From positions 6,370,399-6,434,398 of the forward strand of contig SSBO01000001.1 in assembly GCA_005281725.1 (NCBI GenBank): 64,000 nucleotides of DNA, given 5' to 3'. Shown here piece by piece: positions 1-12,900 of this stretch. The DNA comes from Wuchereria bancrofti (lineage: Eukaryota; Nematoda; Chromadorea; Rhabditida; Onchocercidae). The notes beneath the pieces were generated by a model. That model saw nothing but the letters and a program-made list of their open reading frames with translations. It had not been told where the DNA came from and did not search any database. The translations under genes were made by a program, and so were the position numbers. Every line of letters starts with the position of its first letter. Positions within the stretch are counted from its first letter, which is position 1.

Positions 1-77
1 AATACTGAAAGAAAAATACAATTAAGGTAAAGCACTGTAATGAGATGAATATATAACTAAAACGAGACAATTATTAC

Positions 78-3000
78 CTTGAAAATCTACTTGATTCCAC
101 CGGCAAAAGGGTATTAATATCAGCTGATACCGAAAATAATCCATCCAGATACACCCATCGACGCTGCACATCGATCCAGACATCAAATAGTGCACTTATT
201 TTATTTAGTTTCTCTTCCCATGCCAATGCGTCCTAAAGAAAAATGAGGTTGTGAATGCAATTTCCAGTATAAAAACTGAATAAATTATATATTCTCCACA
301 ACATATGCATCCAATACATACAAACCAACCTCTGTATTGTCTACTTTTTAACAATGCTACGTTAGTTAAAATTCAAAAGAAACTAACTTCTTCGAACTGT
401 TTGTAATAGGGTGATAGCTTCATAGCGGTAAGCGAATTCATATGCTCCTTCAATTTACTGAACAAATCGTCCCAACCGCGGATAAGTTTTGTTTTATTTT
501 GATAATTCACAAGATCAACTTCAAATGACTGCCAATACTCACGTACCTAAAGTGGAACTACATTATATGCTACAACACAGCTTAATAATACACTACAGTA
601 ATACACAAAAATAAGAACTAAGACAAAAGCAATGAGAAGAAATACCTGTTTCAAGAACTCTTCCAAAGCAAGTTCGCCTTGAGCTACTAGTAACACTTGC
701 TTAATAGCTGATTCATAACGCAGTAGATCAGCATCCCATACTTGTCCCAAGGTTAACTCTGATAGATTCCAAGAAACACGGAGTTCTTTCATTAACTGCT
801 TCCAGTGGCGTTCTTTCAATGCATCGGATTTCAACTCAACAATAGTCATATTCATCTGTAAATATAGATCGCTCGCATTAGGAAATTGGTAAGTTTTATA
901 CTATTCAAAACTGACAAACTCTCCACCTTGGAATAATTGTGAAGCATTCGCTTAGCATATTCGTAGGAATCATAAGAACGATATTTGGCGGGTAACTGTT
1001 TCAGCTGAGCAAGCAGATCGTCTAAACTTTGACGCAACTTGCGAGGTTGCACCGATAACCATGTTTTCTCTTTTAGCTCATCAACGGCATCGTACATGGG
1101 CATCAACGACTGCCATACACCTATAAAAATTAATAGTAATCCATGGTTTTGATTTCATCTAAGTTAACTGAAATGCCTTAAAGTCCTTAAAAATGCTAAC
1201 TGTTAAATAGACTAAAAATAAGACTAAGATTAAACCAACCTTTTAGATCTGACAATTCTTCCACGGCAATATCTAATTTTGCAGCGTGACTGCCAGTGAA
1301 AACTGGTTCAACCATTTCTAGCGCTCCCTTTGCTTTCACCATATTTGCTCTATCTTCTTTCACCTTATTCAATTTCGCCTCGAAAGTTGCCAGTGCAAGT
1401 AATGCTTCGCTGGGTCTCTGTGTTCCCTTCAAAAGATTGTTCTTATACAATTTAATTTTGTTTACAACTCTTTATCATAAATTTATGAGAATTTGCAACA
1501 AACCTGAACTGGTTTACATTTATCCCAATCCGCAAGGACATCCTGTGTTCGTTTTTCCACTATTTCATCTTCCTCTTTGATTTTGGTCTGCAGGTTAGCA
1601 ACCTGAAATTATACCAGTTGCCCGCTACCGACTGACAGCATAATCCAATAAAATGCAAGCTTATACAATTTGTACCTCAATATATTCGATTTTGCTAAAG
1701 CTGTTTGTTATATATAAACCATTGATAAAAAATCAAACACTGCTTATCAATACTAACATATATTAATTAAACAATTACATTACTTAAAAAACTGTTTTAA
1801 CAGTCAACTCCAAATATTTATCCTCCAACTTCTTTTCCAAGTACGAAAAAAAGTTTATACTGCAGCTTTCAAACTGTAGGGCTGCAAGCGATCATGCGAA
1901 TTTGCTGAAGCAAGCATTCACACGACCATGCTTTGAAATTACAACAATAGGATAATTACGACACAGCACATCAAAATACATCAGTCATTTGAGGAGATAG
2001 TTCAGAAAGCTGATGCACATAAATGAAAAGAAAAAAAAAATGCAAAACAAGTAGGTATGTGAATATAGAACATACCACTGTGCCGCAGCTCGGATTATTT
2101 AACTGCATCAACGAATTTTTGTAGATTTTTGAGAAAGACTATTTAGGAAATACGCAAAAAAAATCAAATACATTCACTAAAAAGTAATAATCGCTCCGTA
2201 AATTAATAAAACCGTAAAGAGAATCCTCCCATTACCATAAAGAGAACTGCAACATCATATGAATGACTGGTTCCATAAATCAGGAAACTTACCATGAAAC
2301 TCTGCCTAGGAATAACAAAATTACATACTTGTGCTTGAATAGCAGAATCCTTTCGTTCCAAAATGTCGCTCAAAGCCGACCACTCACCATCAACATTTTC
2401 TGAATACAACCATGAATTCGGAAACTGATAGCGTTGCTGAGTGAGCAAACGTTGCGCAGCTCGAAATTGTTCAACCTTTAAAAAGAATCTTAAAAAATCA
2501 CACAATCTACCGAAAAACCATACAATCTATCTGAATTAAGAGCAATTGTTTTCGGCAAAAAACTGTTTCTTGGAATTTGAATTTTCAAGGACAAACTAAC
2601 TTTATCTTGACAAATTTTTGTTTTCTTCTTCAACTGCTGAACATATGTTATAAGCTGGATAGCATCCGTTGTTGTACCGCTGTCAACGCTCTGCTCTTCG
2701 AGTTCATTACGCCATTTTGATATGTCAGAGAAGAATGCTTGCATCTCCTGACCTAAATAATTTTGTCGACAGTGAACTAAAACAATCGAACTTAAAACCA
2801 AATTTTATTTATACAATCTACTCTAAACGTACCAACAGAGGAACCGAATTTCTGCAGGATTTCACGATGCCAATAATCGTATTTGAGAGAAACCTTCGAC
2901 TGAACTTTAGTGTAGTCAATAACCACCGGGAAAATCTCTTTTCTCGTCTCTTGGGTATCGAATGTTGCTCTTGACTTTCGAATTTCAATCAGTGTTTTCA

Positions 3001-6000
3001 TCCATTTCGATACGTCACTTCCAAGTCTTTCATATAAAACATCAGGTTGCAAGTCCCAAAGCGCCTGAAAATAATGCATGAATAAATAGCATGCGAATAT
3101 GTTGCTAAAAAAATCAGCTTTAAAAAACGGATATCTATATGACTGCGTACCTGATATCGTAACCATTCGCCAACATAATCAGTCACTTCTTTCATAACTT
3201 TTTCAACTGCATAATAAGCTTGCTCAATAATTTTTTGGCCTTGTGGAAGATACGCCAACACATCACGATAGGTTGCTTCCGTGCTGTCCTTTGTAAGAGT
3301 TAACTAAAACGAAATTTCTGAAAAATTGGAACAAATCCTGCTACAATTTTTTGTCTCACTTCCTCAAGCATATTTTTTTTTTTTGGAAATCAAACGCTTG
3401 CTGCGAAAAACCAATTTAATTCAAAATGATTAACAACAAACTGAAGCACATTAATTTCTACCTGAAATCGCGTGCTGGAAATGCGTGGCTGGTTCGTGAT
3501 TACAGACTGCCATGCAAACAACTGGTCCAACAAATGAGCGCGCGCTTGTTCAATACTTGGACTGACATACATCACTTGTGATGTAACCCGCATTTCCAGA
3601 ACGATTGGTTGAAGGACGGGCAAAGTACCTTTTTCATCACTTTCATCTTCGAAATCATCGTTAGCAAGTACAACAGTCCAAAGGTGAATTGCTTCTTCAA
3701 CGCGAGATGCCAATTTCCTAGCAATCTAAACAGAAAGAGCTTACAGAGAAATATAGCACTGGGAACCGTAGAAACGACAGAAACTATTAAAATTTTTTAA
3801 TAAGTAAAAAAAGCAATATTCGTCAGAAATTTGAGACACACACCTTTGCATCTGTCGAGTTAACCCAATGATGCAAATTGGAGAAATTGCCTAAAGATAG
3901 TTGATCAACTGCTTTTTGTATCGAGTCAAGCAAAGTACCAATTGTTACCGATGTGTAATGACATGTATCCAGAGCAGCAAGGTCGACCTAAATTTTTGAC
4001 AATAAATCTTATGCAATGAGAATCTGGTAAAATCTTACGAAGGACAGAATTTTATAAAAAAGCAGTGGATACCTCAATCCTGTCGAGAAGTATATCCAAC
4101 TCCTCTACTTTTTCCTGGAAATTGTTAATTGAAGATGAAAGCTTGACAACATAAGGGTCCATTTTATACGATTCCCATGTAAGTGAATTACCCTGAAAAT
4201 AACTGGTTAACAAATTTTTGCAAGGAAGTAAGAAGAAAACAATTATTACAATGAAATGATTTGTCGCAAAACATACTAACCTCAGCTAGCTGTCCTTGTA
4301 TATCTTTCTTGTAAGCTACAATCAGCATGTTTACTCCAGGCTTATTTGCTATTCGTTCATTTATTGAATCATAAGTGCGAATAGATTCCAGTAGTGAAAT
4401 TGCAAATGGGTATAAAAGGTTCGCCTGATGGGCTGTATTAACGATCTTTAAGGGGATCCGAAAGCCCATATGTTTCATATTCCGCACCTAAATTAAAAAG
4501 ATGCACTAAACAAGATTTCTTCCTGCTTACAGTACAATTATTTCTTTGTTTTATCAATATCGTCAGTTGGATTTGGCTTTAAAACATAATGGTGTATCAG
4601 TGCTCTTATAATACAAAGATCCAGTATTTCAAGAAATAAAGTCACCTCTTTGAACAAAGTGACGACATCACTCGAGAAATTCACTTTCAAATTCAACGCA
4701 ATTTTCCCATCTTTCTGACGTTTCTCAATAATGAAAATTCGTCCAGTCAGGGAAATATTTTTAGCCTGCACACGTGAAACCCAGTCATCAAAAATATGTT
4801 GTGTATTCAATTTTTGTCGAAAATTGTCGCCTTCTAATTTTAACTGTCGACCTAGAACACCAAACATCCTTTAAAAATAGAGCTTACATTAAAAAAAAAA
4901 AAAAAGGTGAAGAATGACGAACCCTCGACATGATTTTCCCATCCCCTGCCCAAAACATCCTCGATGCGTTTCATATACTGTGTCAGTTTACTATCGATTT
5001 GACGAATCCAAAGAATCGATGCAGCAACGGGTGGTATATCGATGGCTCGCAATATTCTTGCATTATCTGATTCATTGAAATTTTTAAATCGTGTCTGAAA
5101 AAACCTTTCATACTAAATCAAATAGATAATACGTTCACCACCTCATTACTCAGGGACCGAAAAAATATACTACCTGTAATTTATCTATATCCTCTTTCAC
5201 TCTCTGTATGAGTTGTGTCTGATATTCTCGTATTGCACCACGGATATGTGGTCGAACAAAAAGAGCATTGAATCGTTGGAAAATCATAAACATTTCATCA
5301 GCATTTCTAGCACCACCCAACTGATCCCGTAATTTGGCAGTAATTTGAGTTTCTACGCGATCAATTTGATCTTCATATCTACAAAAAAAAAAAAGAAAAA
5401 GAAATACATCGGTAAATCCACACTATCAGAAAACGTATCGAAACATTTTTTTTTTCAGATTTTTTCTCGTTCGCAAGAAAAATTATACTAACCTACGTAT
5501 AGCAGCTTCCCATGCAATAGTACCATCATTACTTACATCCAAACAATCAACCTCCTTAACATTTTCATATGCTGTGTTCACTTGTTCGATAGCACTTAAC
5601 TCTGGAGCAATTAAGGCCGATGTTTTTTCAACATCCGAATCAGATTGCTTCTCTCCCTTCTGTCCCATTGGCCTCAACACTCGTGATATAACTGTACGTA
5701 ACTGCTCATGCTGTCTAAAATGCTAGCACTAATATTCACTTTCCATGCATGGTTATGGACATTTATTTACTGCAGTAAGTGTAAGAATTTATTAAAGATG
5801 AATGTGAAAAAAGTCATTCAGGAAACTTTTCAATGGCAAAAAAAAGAAGTGAATTATCAACAAGGAAACCATTATGTAACAACTAAAACCAAAGCTAACC
5901 GACGAAACTGTCGCATCTGGTCAAGGCGGCTTTCTAATTTTTTGTGCTGAGGATTAAGTCGCCACGTTAACTTCAGTTGTTCGTCACGCTTTTTCTTCGA

Positions 6001-8513
6001 CAAATCACGCATTAAGGTTGCTAGTTTATCATATTCATCATTCCATATAGAAAAAACAGCGAAACATTGCGCCATTAAACTATCAAAATCTCCCAAAGGA
6101 ATATTCATCAACCGCCTAGTACCAAGTGTCTGGAATTTTAATGGATCAAATCGAGTTTAATGATCGGCTATAAGAAAGAAATGAAATAATTTATACCCAC
6201 GTACTTTTTTTTTTTTCTAATATCAAACCATGAGTTAAGTATGCAGTGACTAACAATAACCTTTAACATTTGGGTTAAAACATCCTTTGAAATAGCTTCT
6301 ACAAAGCGCAGCGCTCGAGCAATTGGATATTTTGTATTGCGTAATTTTCTCATATGTGTAAATATATTCGTTAAAGCATTTTTAATGCCTTCCATATTTG
6401 TAGCAGCCATCAGTTCATTCAAAGGCAAATCCTTCATCAGCACGTTATAATCATTCACCATTGCTAACGTCTGCTTAAGACCTGCATTAAAATCAAAAAT
6501 AAGTTCATTCGTGTCCTCTATAACAATAATTTATCCAGAATTATATAATTATTGTTTAAATTAATGAAACGTATTTTCAGCATGCATAACAACCTGTATC
6601 GGCATCAAATGATACTGTTGCATGAAATCTCTTGCCGCATTTCAAAGTTTCTAATGTCAGAGTTACTTCATCAGATTCTCTCTTCTGCGCAATCTTTTGC
6701 AAAGCTCTTTCCAAATTCAACCAAAATGTCATTTCTTGCAGCGAAGTTCCTGAGCCCGCATCGCGATCCAGTTTTGTCACCTTGACACGAACGACATTAT
6801 GAAAACGTTCTAAAGAAGCGTATCAAACTTGTAAAAAAAGAACACATGCCTTCTGAATTTCTTTAACCCATCGATTGACGCCTTTCTGTAAAGCATTCAA
6901 AAAAACTGAACTTTCGACTAGACCGCCAAGATCAGTTACTCGAGCTTTATGCCCTTTTTCTGCAGCTTGCTGAATAGCATTTTGAATCACTGGATGAATA
7001 GTCAAATTAATTTCTGGTATGTCTATATTCTGCTGCATGTGGAGTAATGCCACCTCCACCTGAAAATAAAATACCAGAAATAAACTATTACTCATCTTCT
7101 CCAAAAATCGACGGAAACAAGAAAAAAAAAATTACTTCACTCAGGTGTTTTTCAACAGACAATGCGAGCTTGTCACCATCTCGCTCACCCCGACCATAAT
7201 CAACTAAAGACTTGAAAAGTGGCGTTCCAATGCGTCCAAAAATCGACAGAAGTACATCATAAGAATTACCTTCTGGTATTCTGCAATATGTTATGAATTC
7301 TTAGGTGTAAAATAAAGGGAATATTTGCAAAACCTATCTCAAAACTTCCCAAGCAGGACACTTTTAAAACATGGCACGCCTAACTAACCTTACAACATAC
7401 AGCTGATCTTCGATTGGTTTGTCAGCTTCAACACACGTGCCACTTTTTAGCAGCAATAAAGATGTTGTTCGTTCGGTACGTTTAGCCGTTTCATTGGAGA
7501 TGCGAAATACTGAAGTAACATCCTCAACAGCATCATCTGGATTTGTATCTAAATCTGAACTCATTCAAAACCAGAAGAAACATTGTATGCATTAACCAAA
7601 TGGCAAATTCGCAGCTTTCATGGGAAAAATATATGTAATAAGTATTACTTCAATTCTCTACCTTATGTGAGAGATCGTTTCATAACAACGTGAGGTCAAA
7701 ATTTCCGTACAAGGAAAACTTTTCCTTAATCATTTATTTCGAGGCTTCTTCACAAACCTCTTGTAACGACCCGGTCAACAACCAACATCGGTACTTGTGG
7801 ATCACTAATGAATTTTTGCACACATTCCGCATTTCCACTCTGTGAAAGAGCTTCCTTTAATGCCGCACTTCCTGCACCAATGAATTCATGTTTTATATAG
7901 TCCAATAGAGTGGGGATATCAACCAATGCCACCTAAATTTGAAATTCCAAGGCTTAAAAGAGCATATGTAGTTTATTTTGTCCTTTCACCAAGTATATTC
8001 AATCATCATCTTTATTATATTGCGCTTGTATTCTCTCATTCTTTACTTTTCGTTTCTCTAGTAATATCCGTTCTTCAAAAGAAATCCTCTGAAACAATTC
8101 TAGTTATCGGCCATTTTTGTACAATCTTTTTGTCCGAGTCGGAATGAAAGTGGGAAATGCGTGCTACAGAGAAATACTTTTCACATGATATGCCTTTACA
8201 TTTCAGTAACTATAATTCATACCTATCCAAATCAGGGTATTTTTAAACTACCTTTCTAAAATCACTTCCTTGTATGAAGCATGATGTGAACTCCTCGTTC
8301 ACACAAAAAAATTATGACAGGTATTTAATATGAATCAAACGTCAACTAATGAACCTCAAAAGTAAAAATGAAGCCGAGGTAAGTTAGCGGATAACGTAGT
8401 AAAGTAGAGGATGTAGATATGAGTGAGTAATTCATTAGAAAATATAAACGAACTTCGCCAGCAGCAGGCGTTGTGGTTGCAACCGTTGACTTATCACTTT
8501 CGGAATCAGTCAT
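78..8513 (-). CDS. dhc-1: Cytoplasmic dynein-1 heavy chain, N-terminal third (partial)
   Basis: Exons in transcript order: 8513-8454, 7932-7758, 7554-7389, 7280-7136, 7059-6850, 6780-6594, 6481-6261, 6129-5900, 5714-5493, 5378-5174, 5094-4923, 4851-4646, 4487-4281, 4192-4073, 3987-3844, 3725-3462, 3303-3151, 3064-2833, 2752-2601, 2475-2329, 1602-1504, 1426-1240, 1120-927, 855-646, 546-388, 232-78; all phases close. About 1,540 codons are present of roughly 4,600 in the family. The product is the force-generating subunit of the minus-end-directed microtubule motor. Only the tail (dimerisation, intermediate-chain and light-intermediate-chain binding) and the start of the linker lie here; the AAA+ ring is off the left edge. 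Recognisable stretches include [14 protein letters not shown] near the N-terminus, [41 protein letters not shown] and [14 protein letters not shown]. Start: the ATG at 8513 opens a short Ser/Thr/Ala-rich leader. One intron (6781-6849) uses a GC donor. Head-to-head with Ku70. Confidence 0.96.
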
Positions 8514-9990
8514 TCGGCCAAACCATCACTTAAAATATACAACTTCAAGTTCCAGTTTCTTGTCAACACAAAGTGATAATTCATTAAGTACATAAAATCA
8601 AACACAAACAACACAACGCTTCACTTTCCCTAAATATCCAGTATCTGAAGAAATCGTTCAAATGATTGATAATCTAAGCTGATGATCCACAAAAATTTTC
8701 CTCTTCATCACTTCCTTTGAGGTCACTACGACACCTAAGTGATAACAGACAATGCTTCTTTTCCTTGATGATAAACTAGCAATTAGTCAGTATGGTGTCC
8801 TGCCACCAAGAGTGCTCTTAATGAAAGCCGATAAAAATTTTTGCTGGTTCCTGGATACTTTAAAGATTCATCCAACTCAATTCGTTAGGATTTTGGATTC
8901 ATCAAATAATAGTAATGAGATAGACAGATGTGATTGGTGTGATAGAAAGAACTGACAAAACAGAACCATCTAGCACCTCACTTCAGCATCAATGCGTGCT
9001 GCAGATAAAAGGCTTACAGTTTATTTGGAACAAAAGAAAATAAATGACAAATAGATAGAAAGAGAAGAGAGATAGAAAGACTACTGCAATATCCTTGCAA
9101 AATGTCACCTTGCACTGTGAACTCTCACCTCATCTTCTCCCACGCATCTACAGCATGCGCCGTACACACTTCATATTTTCCAGGAAAGAATAGCAAGTCC
9201 AAAGTCAAATTTCAGCAAGCCACCTGCTCCCACGTATGGTAATGCAACCGATAGTTAAGTCGTGATAGTATATTCATGACAGACTGATCTGTTATCACGA
9301 ACTAAGCTAGTAATCAAATTAAGTGAATGGAAATGGGTACCAAAGAGTAGGGAAGGAGAAGAGAGGCAAGGGCACAGGAAGAGCCATATTACAAGATGTG
9401 GCCAATGCGTAGCAGCTGTTGTTCACTCTCCGCTCCTTCCACATCCATCAAATATCCCACTGAACGAACCGAGAAGGAACTCTTCTCCTTTCTTCTTTTT
9501 CGAAGACTTGGCTTGTTATGAGGAACAATGAGACACTGAGTGACAGAGGTGTGTCACGAGAATCTTTGCTTAACTGGTCACTCCACACATATTCTATGGT
9601 CCTATTAACCCACATGTCCCACCCATTACACGGTGTTCTATCTTGGACGTTTTCATTGTAATGTCGTGACTCATTCCTTCAGAAGTTCAACTTCGCTCAG
9701 CGCGGCTAGCGAAGATCACAATATGAGATCCCTAAATAAGATTAATGCTGTTTGAAATCGTAATGATAAGTTCTATCGCTACAGAATTAAGCTGAAAGGA
9801 CTGAAGTATTTGAACAGACGAAATAGGATAGAAGAGCAAGAGAGGAGAAACACAGAGTGAATATCAGAGAAAGTAGACTGTTGCGATGCGCACTTCATTC
9901 TTCTGACTAATTCAGTGGGAGTGATACCGAAATTATAAAAGTGGGTGGTGTTTGTGTAGTGCTACTCATTTGTAGATCAAATTTGCAGAG
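8514..9990. promoter_or_regulatory. Divergent intergenic region between dhc-1 and Ku70
   Basis: About 1.5 kb separates two divergent start codons, so it should hold both promoters. I see no convincing gene in it; the plus-strand frame at 8752-8955 has no homology I recognise and no splice context. A GA-rich purine run lies near 9055-9080. Assignment as promoter is by position only. Confidence 0.5.
9979..9990 (+). promoter_or_regulatory. Putative trans-splice (SL) acceptor of Ku70
   Basis: The sequence AAATTTGCAG ends two bases before the Ku70 ATG. It is a good nematode 3' splice site with no obvious upstream coding exon, so it probably receives a spliced leader. A short cis-spliced 5' UTR intron is the alternative. 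It supports 9991 as the start; a second ATG follows directly. Confidence 0.55.
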
Positions 9991-12900
9991 ATGATGGACG
10001 AAGATGACGAATTCACGGATGGCGATGAATTTGAAGAACTCTCTGCATCCGCACTGGCAGATGGTGGCAAGAAATGTACCATTTTCCTTGTTGATGCTTC
10101 CCCCAAAATGTTCGAGAAATACAAAAATGATGATTCAGAGAGCGATTGTTCATTTCGAAGAGCTTTGAAAGTATAATTCATCTTTCTCATGTCTATTGCA
10201 ACACCCTTAGCCTTCTTAATCTGCTGATCAATTGCATCTCTTGCAGATTGTGCGTTTGCAAATGGTCAACAAAGCGGTAACTTCAACATTCGGAGAGTAT
10301 ACTTGTTGCATCCTCCTAAATACTGTAATTTTTCAGTACTGATCTTAACACTTGTCAGTTCAGGATTTCTTATGATTGCTACATCTCCCGAAACCCACTG
10401 CATGGAATGAAACGGAACAATGGATGTTTTTGGAATGGCATGCGTTAAAAATAGAATGTTTTTTCTGTAGGATTGATTGAAAAGCAGTCAAAAAAGGATG
10501 CAAACTGCAAGAAGGCATCAAAGTGTATAATCTAGGATATAACTTTTTTCTTTTGGAGTAAAATTTTCAGTAAACTGAAGAGATATTATTTTAAAGCATC
10601 CATGGATATGTGATAATGGTTAAACCTAGAATCTGGAAGTACATTAACAGTGGGAGTGTTTTCAGCAAATTAAGTCGCATTCAATTGACCATGTATATGT
10701 TATGCAAGAAGTAGAAGAAGTATCAGCTGAACGAATCAAAGAATTAGATCAATTATTAAGATCAGGCATCTTATTGGATTCTTTGGCTATTAGTTTTATT
10801 ATGAAAATTCTCTTGTAAGAGAATTTTCATAATATAATGTAAGAGAAAGAACTCTGTAAAGTTTGTTCAGTTGTTGGGAACACTTCAATTTGATTCTGTT
10901 TATTCCTTTTGAGCTAGTTTTCTAATTGTTTTCTAATCTGGTTTCTAAATTTACGACTAGTTTTCCAATTTCTAGTGTTGAAAATTTAAATTCAAATTCA
11001 TTTGCAGAAAATATATTATCAGCTTTCAAGGCCATATATGGTGGACATGGTCATTGTGATTATAGCGAAGCACTGTTTTTATGCATTAAGAGAATGACTT
11101 CCCGGACGTAAGTTTTTCTGAAGGTTGTTTTGATTTTTTTTTTTGGTTTTGCCTGTGAGCTTCTGCAGAAACTTCAGAATGGTCCACATTCTACTGTAAT
11201 AAAATTGTAGCCCTTATTTCCGAAAACGGACCGTTTATCTGTTAACCAACGAAACGAATCTATTTGGTGCAAATAATCAGCATCGTGTCGCCGCTTGCAA
11301 AAATGCCGATGATCTTCGCAGTCATAATACAGAGTTTTTGATCTTTCCACTTATTACTGAAAACGATACATTTGTATTCAATATTTTGGTAAGGTTTGAT
11401 GATAATAAATACAAAAAAATACTACTTTTTTTCATTTTATGTGATGTAGAACGGTGTAAAACGTCGTTGATTTTTTTACTAGCTTTTCAAGAGTTTTGTT
11501 CTTGTGATTATGTTTGTTTTAGGAACAGTTTGACCCATATGTTAAAAAGAATTTCACAAATATTGGCGAACTGGAAAAAGAGTTAGTTTTAAACAGTTTT
11601 TGCGATTATCTGTGTTTGGTTTTCTATTTTTATAATTATTTAATGACGGTTTTGAAACAATTACATTACTGCAGCTTACTTTCGCAGAATCATGTGTATT
11701 TAGTTATTTCGTTATTTAGTTTATCAGTTTTGCAGTATACCAAAGAAACAGTATGCACATCGAAATATAACAGGCATAAATTTCGAATTCGGAAATGGGT
11801 TGAAGTTTTCAGTTGGAATGTTTGTGTTATTCAATTTCATATTTGAAGTATTATAAATAGACTCTTTTTAATTCTGTTTTAGATGCAATGGAAATTCATT
11901 TATAAGATTTCCAGTTAGTTTTTAAATAATTCCTCTATATTATAATTAATATTTGATTATAAATTTCTATTTCCATGTTTGATTATAAATTTATATTTCC
12001 AATAATTAAATTAAAATATATATATATATATATATGGAAAGTTAGGATATACTTTCAAGAATAGTAATTCTTTAGTTATTCTTTGCTACACTCAGAGAAG
12101 ATTCCTCAGCCTGCTGCTCTAAATGCTGAAAAAAATGAAATTATGCAGCGGTCACATATATATGTTAATAAAGAGGTTTATATTTAAATTTTCTAAAATT
12201 TTCATTGTTAAGCATTTGTATTAGATAGAGGTATAATTTCTTTTTAAATCTATTTTAGGTATAGCGGAATTTTGTAAGATTTTATTTTTTTTTTAAATAA
12301 TTCCTTTTAATTTTCCTTCTAAATAATTCTTTCTTGTTAAGACTGATGAGGAAGTACCAGTACTTGATAAGGAAATCATTCTAAAGCGACAAATCGGAGG
12401 TGAAGTTGTTAATCTATCCACAGATGAGGTCGAAAAGTTGCGCAGGCTGACACCTCCAGGTTTTAGGTTTTCTTGCTTATTTGATCATTTTGCAAGAAAT
12501 AAGGAAAGATGGTTAAGATCGATTCTTTTTGAGTAAACGTTTTTGCTAATAACATTTTTGTGCATTAGTTCCACTTCTTCTTGAAGGAAAGGATGGGTAA
12601 CAAATATTCGTTTATCCTTCAGTATTCAATTTTTGTTTTACTATCTATATATCATTTATAGGTATAGTGTTACTCGGATTTAAACCTCTTTCGTGTCTTA
12701 AAATCACGCATCATGTTCGAAGTTCACAGTTCGTTTATCCTCTTGAAAAGGTAAATAAATGTTTGTCCTTTACATTTCATCGAATAGGAAGATTTAATGA
12801 ATGGTTAGGAAATCTGATAAATTTATCTTAGGTCGTGGCTAAAATGAGATTTTTTATATGGCATATTGCAAAAAAATATGGTTGTTATGGAATATAGTGA

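Noticed and set aside
4852..4868. Upstream extension of a dhc-1 exon encoding MFGVLG.
   Set aside because: A better acceptor (TTCTAG) at 4852-4853 gives the family-consistent junction [13 protein letters not shown] without extra residues.
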